DNA from: Gammaproteobacteria bacterium
GTDB taxonomy: Bacteria; Pseudomonadota; Gammaproteobacteria; Natronospirales; REEB76
Length of the DNA stretch: 10,358 bases
NCBI GenBank assembly: GCA_027317045.1
Contig: DAHVFI010000299.1
Location: 1-10,358, forward strand
Reading direction: 5' to 3'
Of the stretch, positions 1-6,469 are shown one piece after another. A model generated the notes under the pieces. The model was not told where the DNA came from. It searched no databases and saw nothing but the letters and a program-made list of their open reading frames with translations. The stretch's first letter is position 1; each line of letters starts with the position of its first letter. Both the position numbers and the translations under genes were made by a program.

Positions 1-1377
1 GTGCCGGACGGTGTTGTGGTGGTAGTTGCAGACGCGCTGGGCCTTGTCTTTGACTACCAACCCTTGCACACGCGACGGGTCTTGGGTGGCGACGCCGGTC
101 GGGCAGGTGTTGGTATGACAGCGGCGCGCTTGAATGCATCCGAGCGCGAACATCATGCCGCGCGCCGAGTTGCACAGGTCCGCGCCTATGGCGATCTTGG
201 CCGCCACGTCAAAACCGCTGACGATTTTGCCGCTGGCCATGACGCGGATTTCCGTTCGCAAGCCCGTGCCCACCAGCGCGTTGTGCACGAAGATCAGGGC
301 ATCCAACAGCGGCGTACCCATGAAGTCGGAGAGTTCCTGGGGCGCGGCGCCGGTGCCACCCTCGCCGCCGTCCACGGTAATGAAATCCACCAGAATTTTG
401 GTCTCCAGCATGGCCTTGAGGATGGCCATGAACTGATCCTGCCGGCCGAGACAGAGTTTGAAACCCACCGGTTTGCCGCCGCTCATGTCCCGCAACTGCT
501 GCACCCATTCCAGCATTCCGCGCGGTGTGGAAAAGGCGCTGTGGTAGGGCGGCGAATCCACGTCCTTGCCCATGGGCACGCCGCGCGCCTCGGCGATGTC
601 GCGGCTGACTTTCGCCGCCGGCAGGATACCGCCGCCGCCCGGCTTGGCGCCCTGGGAAAGTTTGATGGCGATCATCTTTACGTTGTCGAGGGTGGCGTGT
701 TCCCGGTACTGAACAGCGTCGAATTTTCCGTCTTGCGCGCGGCAACCGAAGTAGCCGGTGCCCAGTTCCCAGATGAGATCGCCGCCGGCTTTCAGATGAT
801 AGCGGCTGATGCCGCCTTCGCCGGTATCGTGGGCGAAGCCACCGAGCTTGGCGCCGGAGTTGAGCGCCTGGATGGCATTGGTGGACAGCGATCCGAAACT
901 CATGGCGGAAATGTTGAAATGCGAAGCCATATACGGCCGGGTGCACTGGCTGCCGCCGATTTTTACGCGCGGTTCCTGCTTCTGGGGCCAGAGTGCGGTG
1001 ATGGAATGGTTGATCCATTCGTAGCCGCTACGATAGACGTTCTCGATGGTGCCGAAGGGATGCACCAACCCCACGTTCTTGGCACGCTCGTACACCATCT
1101 CGCGCTGCTCGCGGGCAAAGGGCAGGCCTTCCATGTCGCCTTCGATGAAGTACTGGCGTATCTGGGTATGCATGTCCTCGAAGGCATAGCGGAAATGGCC
1201 GAAGATCGGATAGTTACGCAGGATGGTGTGGTGTGTCTGGGTGAGATCATAAATGGCGAGCACCACCAAGGCGCCCACAATGATGAACAACCACCAGAAG
1301 GGATGCCAGAACACACCGATGACGGCGATGGCGATCAACAATACCAACAGCACAACATAGACGTTACTTTTTTTCAT
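1..1377 (-). CDS. FMN-binding glutamate synthase family protein, membrane-anchored, C-terminus cut by window edge
   Basis: Translated from the ATG at 1377 on the minus strand, the frame stays open for 459 codons to base 1. Residues 5-24 and 27-45 are two hydrophobic segments, so the N terminus is probably membrane-anchored. The rest matches the glutamate synthase FMN barrel. Visible motifs are a glycine-rich GGGGILPAAKV stretch (about 247-257), DGGEGGTGAAP (336-346), and the C-x5-C-x4-C set at C414, C420 and C425 inside CIQARRCHTNTCP, which in GltB binds the 3Fe-4S cluster. No glutamine amidotransferase domain precedes the barrel, so it is not a complete GltB. Relatives such as Bacillus YerD are roughly 520-550 residues, so about 60-90 are missing here. 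A likely Shine-Dalgarno, AAAGG (1384-1388), precedes the start. In this family the reaction and the ammonia or electron donor are not well established. I infer an FMN/Fe-S oxidoreductase, not proven glutamate synthesis. Confidence 0.93.
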   Translation of the reverse strand, partial: MKKSNVYVVLLVLLIAIAVIGVFWHPFWWLFIIVGALVVLAIYDLTQTHHTILRNYPIFGHFRYAFEDMHTQIRQYFIEGDMEGLPFAREQREMVYERAKNVGLVHPFGTIENVYRSGYEWINHSITALWPQKQEPRVKIGGSQCTRPYMASHFNISAMSFGSLSTNAIQALNSGAKLGGFAHDTGEGGISRYHLKAGGDLIWELGTGYFGCRAQDGKFDAVQYREHATLDNVKMIAIKLSQGAKPGGGGILPAAKVSRDIAEARGVPMGKDVDSPPYHSAFSTPRGMLEWVQQLRDMSGGKPVGFKLCLGRQDQFMAILKAMLETKILVDFITVDGGEGGTGAAPQELSDFMGTPLLDALIFVHNALVGTGLRTEIRVMASGKIVSGFDVAAKIAIGADLCNSARGMMFALGCIQARRCHTNTCPTGVATQDPSRVQGLVVKDKAQRVCNYHHNTVRH

Positions 1378-1397
1378 GCGAAGCCTTTACCGGGAAA

Positions 1398-1430
1398 GAG
1401 CGTGGTCGTGCACGCTCCGGTGATAACCGG
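1398..1430 (-). promoter_or_regulatory. Two adjacent hairpins in the leader of the glutamate synthase-like gene
   Basis: Bases 1398-1404 (GAGCGTG) pair with 1411-1417 (CACGCTC) around a 6-nt loop. Bases 1417-1421 (CCGGT) pair with 1426-1430 (ACCGG) around a 4-nt loop. The two stems share base 1417. They would lie in the leader RNA between the predicted start near 1455 and the ribosome site at 1384-1388. No U-run follows, so they are not a simple terminator. They match no riboswitch I know. Confidence 0.3.
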
Positions 1431-1461
1431 GCGGCACAGCATCCACTACCGAGGAGCTTGG

Positions 1462-1467
1462 ATTATA
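1462..1467 (-). promoter_or_regulatory. Probable -10 element of the glutamate synthase-like gene
   Basis: Read on the minus strand this is a perfect TATAAT. Transcription would start near 1455, giving a leader of about 78 nt before the ATG at 1377. No good -35 hexamer is visible 16-18 nt upstream; that area is occupied by the palindrome at 1478-1489. This fits a promoter that needs or is blocked by a regulator, but that is inference. Confidence 0.5.
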
Positions 1468-1477
1468 CGCCGGCAGC

Positions 1478-1489
1478 CCGAAATTTCGG
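1478..1489. promoter_or_regulatory. 12-bp perfect palindrome, candidate operator
   Basis: CCGAAATTTCGG is its own reverse complement. It lies between the divergent glutamate synthase-like and diguanylate cyclase genes, about 11 bp upstream of the minus-strand TATAAT, across the spacer and -35 position. The placement suits an operator for a dimeric regulator. I do not recognise the binding protein. Confidence 0.35.
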
Positions 1490-1574
1490 CTCCGAGGGCC
1501 GCATCGTGCCGGCGACGGCGCGGGCGAGTACACTGCTGTTGATTGCTGCCACCATAGGACAGCTGCCCACACGC

Positions 1575-2855
1575 ATGAACATTCTCATCGTTGACCATTC
1601 CAAGGTTTTCCGCACCGTCCTCCACAAGATGGTGGCGAATCTTGGTCATCACCCGATCTCCGTGGATAGCGCCGAGCTAGCCGTGGACGTGTTGCATAAG
1701 GAGCCGGTAGGATTGGTGTGTGCGGCGTTGACATTGCCGGGCATGAATGGCATCACCCTCTGCCAACAGGTGCGCTCACTGCCCCAGTATCTCAAGACAC
1801 CTTACATACTGCTGACCTCCACCGACGACCAGCGGCTGCGCCATGAAGCCTTCGAGGCGGGCGTCACCGAAATCCAGGAACGCACCGACGCCAAGGAACT
1901 CACTGACCGATTGAGCCGCTTTTTCCTGGATGAGCAGGAGGAAGTGCACGGCAAGGTACTGTACATCGAGGATAGCCAGGTGGCGGCGCATATTATTATC
2001 AAACTGCTGCTGCAGATGAACCTGCACGTGGATCACTTCCGGCTGGCAGATGAGGCGCTGGCGGCCTTCGAGAAAGAGGATTATGACCTCATCATCAGCG
2101 ACATTCTGTTGGAGGGTTCCATCAGCGGCGTTGGCCTGGTGAACCGGGTACGCAATTTGACCACCCCGAAACGCCGCGTGCCGATTCTTGCGCTTTCCGG
2201 CGTAGACGACCCCTCGCGCCGCATCGAATTGTTCCGTTTGGGTGTCAATGACTACACCACCAAACCGCCGCTGGAAGAGGAAGTACGCGCGCGGGTACGC
2301 AATTTAATTATCAACAAGCAGTTGCTGGATCAGGTGGAAAAGCAATCGCATCAGCTTTACCAGATGGCGATGAAAGACCAGCTTACCGGACTCTACAACC
2401 GCAATTCCTTGCGGGAATTCGCGCCCAAGTATTTCAGCAATGCTGCACGCTATGATTATCCCCTGAGCCTGCTGGTGATTGATCTGGATCACTTCAAGAA
2501 CATCAACGACAACCACGGCCACCTGGCTGGAGATAATGTGCTGGCACAAACCGGGCAGATGCTGCAACAGGCCTGCCGTGACGGCGATCTGGCGGCGCGT
2601 GTGGGCGGCGAGGAATTCGTGGTGCTGCTGAATCACTGCGAGCCGAGTGATGCCCAACGCCGCGCTCAGGATATTTGCAAGGCTATTGAAGCGCTGCGCC
2701 CCGAAGGTGTCACAGTCACCGCCAGCATTGGGGTCACCGCACGGCTCCAAGGCCAGCCGGTAAAATTCGAGGAATTGTTCAAGATCGCGGACCACGCCAT
2801 GTACGAAGCCAAAAAACAGGGCCGCAACCGAGTAGCCTTCGTGCCCTGCACCTGA
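1575..2855 (+). CDS. PleD-like diguanylate cyclase (REC-REC-GGDEF response regulator)
   Basis: A 426-residue protein that makes cyclic di-GMP from two GTP. It starts at MNILIVDHSK; the frame is open upstream to 1458, but those 39 codons lie outside the receiver fold. Receiver 1 (about 1-118) has D7 but alanine (A51) where the phospho-acceptor aspartate should be, and R103 in place of the conserved lysine. Receiver 2 (about 126-248) is complete, with E132/D133, D176 and K230. The GGDEF domain (about 262-424) has DQLTGLYNR (268-276), DLDHFK and the active-site GGEEF at 344-348. An RxxD product-inhibition site (R335, D338) sits five residues before it. The enzyme therefore looks active, switched by receiver 2 and feedback-inhibited. 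It lacks membrane segments. The Shine-Dalgarno is weak (AGGA, 1556-1559, about 15 nt from the ATG). No partner histidine kinase is in the window, so the input signal is unknown. Confidence 0.95.
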   Translation: MNILIVDHSKVFRTVLHKMVANLGHHPISVDSAELAVDVLHKEPVGLVCAALTLPGMNGITLCQQVRSLPQYLKTPYILLTSTDDQRLRHEAFEAGVTEIQERTDAKELTDRLSRFFLDEQEEVHGKVLYIEDSQVAAHIIIKLLLQMNLHVDHFRLADEALAAFEKEDYDLIISDILLEGSISGVGLVNRVRNLTTPKRRVPILALSGVDDPSRRIELFRLGVNDYTTKPPLEEEVRARVRNLIINKQLLDQVEKQSHQLYQMAMKDQLTGLYNRNSLREFAPKYFSNAARYDYPLSLLVIDLDHFKNINDNHGHLAGDNVLAQTGQMLQQACRDGDLAARVGGEEFVVLLNHCEPSDAQRRAQDICKAIEALRPEGVTVTASIGVTARLQGQPVKFEELFKIADHAMYEAKKQGRNRVAFVPCT

Positions 2856-2936
2856 TGCGGGAGAGCGCGGCGCTTTCCAGACTTGGATTGATGGGTTGCA
2901 GTCTTGCTAGCTTGATGCTTTAAGAAGCGCTGCCGG

Positions 2937-3347
2937 TTACGGCCAAGCCGTCAGCAGGAATGCCATCACCAGCATGGCGAGCAGACGGTGACCGGTATCC
3001 ACCAGCCAGCCGGCGACTTTGCGCCGCGAGATGAGCGTGTCCACCAGTGAAGGCGCGGCCGTGAAACCCAGCCACAACAGCGCTGCCACAATCAGCGCGG
3101 TGCCCAGACCGGCATTATGCCCCATGTATATCAGACACAGCGCCAAAACCAAGGCTTGCAGGATACTGCAGCCAAGCGCCACCAAGTAGCGCTGCCAGCG
3201 GCCGCCGGATTCCAGGTCCTGCAATACATGCGGATTGGCCTTGAGCCACAGTGGACCGAAGGTGAACGGCAGATACCACACGGCCCCGACGATGAACCCG
3301 CCGATACCGGCCACCGCCACGGCTGCATAATTAATTTGCACTAACAT
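2937..3347 (-). CDS. DUF1761-like small integral membrane protein
   Basis: A 136-residue hydrophobic protein with about four membrane helices (roughly 6-26, 53-75, 78-96 and 116-134). The opening pattern, INYAAVAVAG followed by GAVWYLPFTFGPLW, with a conserved-looking WY at the end of helix 1, resembles the DUF1761 family, whose function is unknown. The ATG at 3347 is well supported: GGGAG lies at 3354-3358, six bases upstream. It is the last of four genes on the minus strand and converges on the diguanylate cyclase, with 81 bp between the two stop codons. The 73-bp gap to the gene upstream and a candidate promoter suggest it may be transcribed on its own. Family assignment is from pattern recognition only; the membrane-protein call is firmer. 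Confidence 0.8.
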   Translation of the reverse strand: MLVQINYAAVAVAGIGGFIVGAVWYLPFTFGPLWLKANPHVLQDLESGGRWQRYLVALGCSILQALVLALCLIYMGHNAGLGTALIVAALLWLGFTAAPSLVDTLISRRKVAGWLVDTGHRLLAMLVMAFLLTAWP

Positions 3348-3373
3348 GCGTTTCTCCCGCTGACTTGCATCGA

Positions 3374-3404
3374 AGTGTAGCAGCGGTTCCAGGCTGCCTG
3401 TCTA
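3374..3404 (-). promoter_or_regulatory. Candidate promoter for the DUF1761-like gene
   Basis: On the minus strand an extended -10, TGC-TACACT (hexamer at 3374-3379), is preceded by TAGACA (3399-3404), five of six matches to TTGACA. The 19-bp spacer is longer than ideal, which the extended -10 may offset. Transcription would begin near 3367, just ahead of the ribosome site at 3354-3358. Confidence 0.35.
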
Positions 3405-3420
3405 TGTGGAATAGCGGAAT

Positions 3421-3999
3421 TCAACGGATGAATTTCGATCGCCCATTATCCCCGCTGCCGACATGCGCTTCGCGGCTCTTGATGAGTATGCCAGCATAAT
3501 AAAAGATGTAATAACCCGCCAACAGGAAGTAGATTCCCAGAGTCAGGGGGCTGCGCTCGTAGCGGGTGAACGCGCCCATCCCCAAGGCTGGGTTTTGCGC
3601 GCTCTGACGCACGCCAGCGTGAATCATGGGATACAGCACCACGAACCGGTAAATGAGCCGGCCGATGAAAAGCGCTGTCACGGTCATGCCGATGTAGGCG
3701 TTGGGAGTGAAAAACCTGCCCTCGGGAGTGACCTCAAATAGCGTGCGGGCGGTGGCGTACTGCGCTAATCCCAGGCCGATGACCGCGCCGAGGACCGCTG
3801 CAGCAAAGCTCTTGGTGGAGGCGTAAGGCGATAGCAGCAGCACCAGGCAGAACCCACCCAGCACCAGCATGCGGAAGATCATTCTATTCTTCCGCAGAGG
3901 TTGCCTGCCGAAATTCCGCTGGAAGCGGCGGTAGAGCACGAACAGCACCAGGGCTGCGATCAGGAGTGTGTTGCCGATATTGGCGATGGATGGGTGCAT
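3421..3999 (-). CDS. CcdC/DUF1453-like multi-pass membrane protein
   Basis: A 192-residue protein with five predicted membrane helices, roughly at 8-24, 43-60, 64-84, 99-125 and 151-173. After helix 1 comes a basic loop, YRRFQRNFGRQPLRKNR (23-39). Between helices 3 and 4 is FEVTPEGRFFTPNAYIG (88-104). This layout resembles the DUF1453/CcdC family, named after the Bacillus cytochrome c biogenesis gene neighbour; a biochemical role is not established. The last 20 residues are hydrophilic. The ATG at 3999 has no clear Shine-Dalgarno. It lies 49 nt after the VOC gene stop, so read-through from the hemH unit is plausible. A link with haem handling is suggested only by the family name and the nearby ferrochelatase. 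I am sure it is a membrane protein and moderately sure of the family. Confidence 0.8.
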   Translation of the reverse strand: MHPSIANIGNTLLIAALVLFVLYRRFQRNFGRQPLRKNRMIFRMLVLGGFCLVLLLSPYASTKSFAAAVLGAVIGLGLAQYATARTLFEVTPEGRFFTPNAYIGMTVTALFIGRLIYRFVVLYPMIHAGVRQSAQNPALGMGAFTRYERSPLTLGIYFLLAGYYIFYYAGILIKSREAHVGSGDNGRSKFIR

Positions 4000-4048
4000 G
4001 TCTGTGTCTTTTTGTGAGCGCCGCGCACTCTAGCATGCGCAGTTCATT

Positions 4049-4753
4049 TCAGGAATCGTTGCCGATGATCAACAGTTGCGTGCCTTCAGGCGCAGTCAAC
4101 AACACGCCGGCCGCTGGCGGCGGTGGCGGCGTGACTGGAATATTGCGTTGCATCAGCTGCTGGGCGAGGTCCCCAGGCCGAGTGTGTACAAACACCACCA
4201 GCGGCCGGCCGGGTGTGGCGGATTCCTGCAGCCCAAGATTCAGTCCGCCGGTGGCGAGCCGCACACTATGCGGCTGCGCCGCATCCGGGCCGGTATTTAT
4301 CAAGCCCAGTTGTTCCCAAAACCGGCAACTGGCCTGCAGATTCCGCACCGGCAGACGGTATTCATCGAAGTAACCGCACAGGGCGCCGCTCACCCGCGTG
4401 TTCACGGGCGAGCAGGTCCGGGCCTCCAGCAGCGTGATCATCTGCCGGTCATGATCATAGAAACCCGCCTCATTGAACTGGTCTTCGCCCAGTTTGCAGA
4501 ATTCGAACTGGATGCCCAGCGTTTCGAACTCAGCCACTTGCCTGCGTAGCTGCGGCTGCACGAAGGTGAGCGAGGGTGAAGGGAAAGCCTGCTGGTGCAA
4601 ACCCAAGTACACATGGCCATCGGTAAGTACCGCATAGGGATGGGCCCAGACGTCGTTGACGGGCGCCCGTTCGAATCCCAGGCGCATATAGAAATCCAGG
4701 GAAGCCAGGATATCCGCTGTTTGGATGCTGATTTCCAGGAAGTTGCCGAGCAT
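4049..4753 (-). CDS. VOC-superfamily protein (glyoxalase/bleomycin-resistance/dioxygenase fold), two modules
   Basis: The start is the ATG at 4753 (MLGNFLEISI), giving 234 residues. The frame is open further upstream to 4927, but those codons run inside hemH in another frame and are basic, low-quality sequence, so I reject the longer version. Module 1 (about 1-120) opens with LEISIQTADILASLDFYMRLGF, the usual VOC strand-helix pattern, and continues with AVLTDGHVYLGLH. Module 2 (about 130-234) repeats it with EYRLPVRNLQASCRFWEQLGL and NLGLQES, ending in APEGTQLLIIG. A five-proline run sits near residue 210. The fold usually binds a metal through His/Glu ligands, but the ligand set is not clearly complete here, so catalysis is uncertain and the substrate unknown. 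The gene begins 10 nt after the hemH stop, without a strong ribosome site, which suggests translational coupling. Confidence 0.85.
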   Translation of the reverse strand: MLGNFLEISIQTADILASLDFYMRLGFERAPVNDVWAHPYAVLTDGHVYLGLHQQAFPSPSLTFVQPQLRRQVAEFETLGIQFEFCKLGEDQFNEAGFYDHDRQMITLLEARTCSPVNTRVSGALCGYFDEYRLPVRNLQASCRFWEQLGLINTGPDAAQPHSVRLATGGLNLGLQESATPGRPLVVFVHTRPGDLAQQLMQRNIPVTPPPPPAAGVLLTAPEGTQLLIIGNDS

Positions 4754-4763
4754 GCCGTGACGT

Positions 4764-5759
4764 TCAGTCCGCGAGGCGCGCCATGACCAGATCGGCAAGC
4801 GCGCGTATATGATCAACGCGGTCATTGAGCGCCGGGATATAGCGCAGCGCTTGGCCGCCCGCTGTCCGGAAAGTTTCCGCGTAACGCAGGGCGATTTCCT
4901 CCAAGGTTTCGAGACAGTCGGCGGCAAAACCCGGGCAAATAACGTCTATATTTTTAAGGCCGCGAGCCGCCAATTCCTGCAGAGTGATATCCGTGTAAGG
5001 CGTAAGCCATTCGGCCTTGCCGAAGCGCGACTGGAAAGTCAGTTGCCAGTCTTGCTCACGCAGCTCCAATGCGCTTGCCAGCTGGCGTGCGGTCAGTGCG
5101 CACTGATCCGCGTAGGGATCACCCCTGCGCACCATCTGTTTGGGGATGCCGTGGAAGGACATCAACAGCATCCGCCCGCGGCCATGCTTTTTCCAGTAGT
5201 CGCGGACGTTAGCAGCCAGGGCGTTGATATAAGCCGGATGACCGGCATAACCCTCAATGCAGAGGAGCGGCGGCGAGGCCAGGCATTTCAATCGGGCCAC
5301 CGTGGAACCGGTGGTGGCGCGGGCATATTGCGGATACAGCGGCAACACCACGATGCGGGTGACCCCTTCGGCGGCAAGCTCCAGCAACGCTTCGGGCAGT
5401 GAGGGATTGCCGTAGCGCATACCGAGCGCCAGCGGCAGCCTCCTGCCGGTGCGCGTTTCCAATTCCTTGCGAAGCGCCGCCGCCATGGCTTGGCTATGCA
5501 TCAGCAGCGGTGATCCCGCGGGCGTCCAGATGCGTGCGTAGGCTTCGGCGGAGCGCTTCGGCCGGAACGGCAATACCACGGCATGCAGAAGCGGCCACCA
5601 TAGGAGACGGGGTAGATCCACCACCCGGGGGTCCGAAAGAAACTCGGCGAGATAGCGGCGCAGCGCCGCCGGCGTGGGCGCATCCGGCGTCCCCAGATTG
5701 GTGACCAGCACGCCCGTCTGCGGGTTTGGATCGCGTGATTGTTGGGTGGATGCCGGCAT
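4764..5759 (-). CDS. hemH: Ferrochelatase (protoporphyrin/coproporphyrin ferrochelatase)
   Basis: A 331-residue enzyme that inserts Fe2+ into the porphyrin ring in the last stage of haem synthesis. Family signatures occur in order: GVLVTNLGTPDAPT (16-29), GSPLL (82-86), MRYGNPS (114-120), VLPLYPQYARATTGS (138-152), SFHGIP (201-206) with the conserved catalytic H203, FQSRFGKAEWLTPYT (242-256), and PGFAADCLETLEEI (276-289) with the conserved E284. The length suits proteobacterial enzymes. I see no C-terminal cysteine cluster for the 2Fe-2S centre found in some relatives. The ATG at 5759 has no Shine-Dalgarno; a short T-rich leader precedes it. It is the first gene of the minus-strand run and is closely followed by the VOC gene. 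Whether the substrate is protoporphyrin or coproporphyrin cannot be settled here, though proteobacteria normally use protoporphyrin. Confidence 0.97.
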   Translation of the reverse strand: MPASTQQSRDPNPQTGVLVTNLGTPDAPTPAALRRYLAEFLSDPRVVDLPRLLWWPLLHAVVLPFRPKRSAEAYARIWTPAGSPLLMHSQAMAAALRKELETRTGRRLPLALGMRYGNPSLPEALLELAAEGVTRIVVLPLYPQYARATTGSTVARLKCLASPPLLCIEGYAGHPAYINALAANVRDYWKKHGRGRMLLMSFHGIPKQMVRRGDPYADQCALTARQLASALELREQDWQLTFQSRFGKAEWLTPYTDITLQELAARGLKNIDVICPGFAADCLETLEEIALRYAETFRTAGGQALRYIPALNDRVDHIRALADLVMARLAD

Positions 5760-5929
5760 CGGTATAAAAAATCAAGGTGTGGATAATTATGGCATGAGTA
5801 TCGTGGGACGCGCTTGGCTCGGGACATGCCGGAATTTAATGCATGGGTTTCGGGGTATATTTACCTTGGGGCGAAAGCCTCTTGGAAAAAAGGAAAACTG
5901 TGGTAAATCATCAATTTTGGTAACCAATT

Positions 5930-5935
5930 AAGGAG
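5930..5935 (+). promoter_or_regulatory. Strong ribosome binding site of mscL
   Basis: AAGGAG ends six bases before the mscL ATG. It is among the best Shine-Dalgarno sequences in the window and fixes the start. Upstream, around 5882-5910, TTGGAA followed 16 bp later by TAAATC is only a weak promoter match. Confidence 0.85.
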
Positions 5936-5941
5936 CCAGTC

Positions 5942-6400
5942 ATGTCAGTTCTAAAAGATTTCCAGGGCTTTGTCATGCGCGGCAATGTGGTGGACATGGC
6001 CGTGGGTATTATCATCGGCGCGGCCTTCGGCGCCATCGTCAAATCGCTGGTGGATGACGTGATCATGCCGCCCATCGGACTGGCACTCGGCAACGTGGAT
6101 TTTTCCAACCTGTTCGTGGTGCTCAAGGATGGCGTCAAACTGCCACCGCCCTATGCCACCATCGCCCAGGCGCATGCCGCCGGCGCCGTGACGCTCAACT
6201 ATGGGTTATTTATCAATACTGTGATCAGCTTCATCATCATCGCCATTGCCGTATTCATCCTTATACGTTTCATGGCTAGACTGCAGAATGCGATGCATAA
6301 GTCGGAAACCGTGGCGCCCACCACCAAGGAATGTCCGCAGTGCTGTTCCGCCATCAACATCCATGCCAAGCGTTGCCCGAATTGCACCTCCAACATTTGA
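5942..6400 (+). CDS. mscL: Large-conductance mechanosensitive channel MscL with a Cys4 C-terminal tail
   Basis: A 152-residue inner-membrane channel that opens under membrane tension and releases solutes during osmotic downshock. The N terminus FQGFVMRGNVVDMAVGIIIGAAFG (7-30) and KSLVDDVIMPPIGLALG (34-50) are the MscL signature covering the amphipathic helix and pore-lining TM1. A periplasmic loop (about 51-85) holds the expected LKDG and YG motifs. TM2 spans about 88-110. The tail differs from the E. coli type helical bundle: CPQC (131-134) and CPNC (145-148) form CxxC-x10-CxxC, like a small zinc ribbon, with an extra C135. Such tails occur in MscL of some other bacteria, as I recall. The gene is single, divergent from hemH with a 182-bp gap, and followed by a strong hairpin terminator. 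Confidence 0.97.
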   Translation: MSVLKDFQGFVMRGNVVDMAVGIIIGAAFGAIVKSLVDDVIMPPIGLALGNVDFSNLFVVLKDGVKLPPPYATIAQAHAAGAVTLNYGLFINTVISFIIIAIAVFILIRFMARLQNAMHKSETVAPTTKECPQCCSAINIHAKRCPNCTSNI

Positions 6401-6416
6401 TGTGAATCGTGGACAT

Positions 6417-6456
6417 AAACCCCGCCGCTGTTTTTACAGCAGCGGGGTTTGCTTTT
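6417..6456. terminator. Hairpin terminator between mscL and the thiolase gene
   Basis: Bases 6417-6431 pair with 6436-6450 over 15 positions with one mismatch, around a TTTT loop. A GCTTTT tail follows on the plus strand, so it should terminate mscL. The two genes converge here (stops 70 bp apart). On the minus strand the stem ends in GGGGTTT, so it may also stop thiolase transcripts, less strongly. Confidence 0.88.
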
Positions 6457-6469
6457 CAAAACGACTTGT

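Noticed and set aside
1..1542. A long open frame of about 513 codons on the plus strand
   Set aside because: It lies wholly opposite the glutamate synthase-like gene, which has clear FMN and Fe-S motifs. The plus-strand product has no recognisable domain and is rich in His, Gly and Ala, as expected for the antisense of GC-rich coding DNA.
1458..1574. A 39-codon extension of the diguanylate cyclase
   Set aside because: The receiver fold begins exactly at MNILIVDHSK. The extension has no domain and crosses the palindrome and promoter region.
2856..2936. A possible terminator between the diguanylate cyclase and the DUF1761-like gene
   Set aside because: Only 4-bp stems such as AGCG/CGCT and GCTT/AAGC are present, with no T-run, so I cannot support a terminator here.
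4754..4927. An N-terminal extension of the VOC gene by 58 codons
   Set aside because: It overlaps the conserved end of hemH in another frame and reads as basic, Arg/Ser-rich non-protein-like sequence. The VOC fold begins right at the ATG at 4753.
5864..5878. A short GGC-GAAA-GCC hairpin upstream of mscL
   Set aside because: The stem is only 3 bp and sits upstream of any likely transcription start; it is easily explained by chance.
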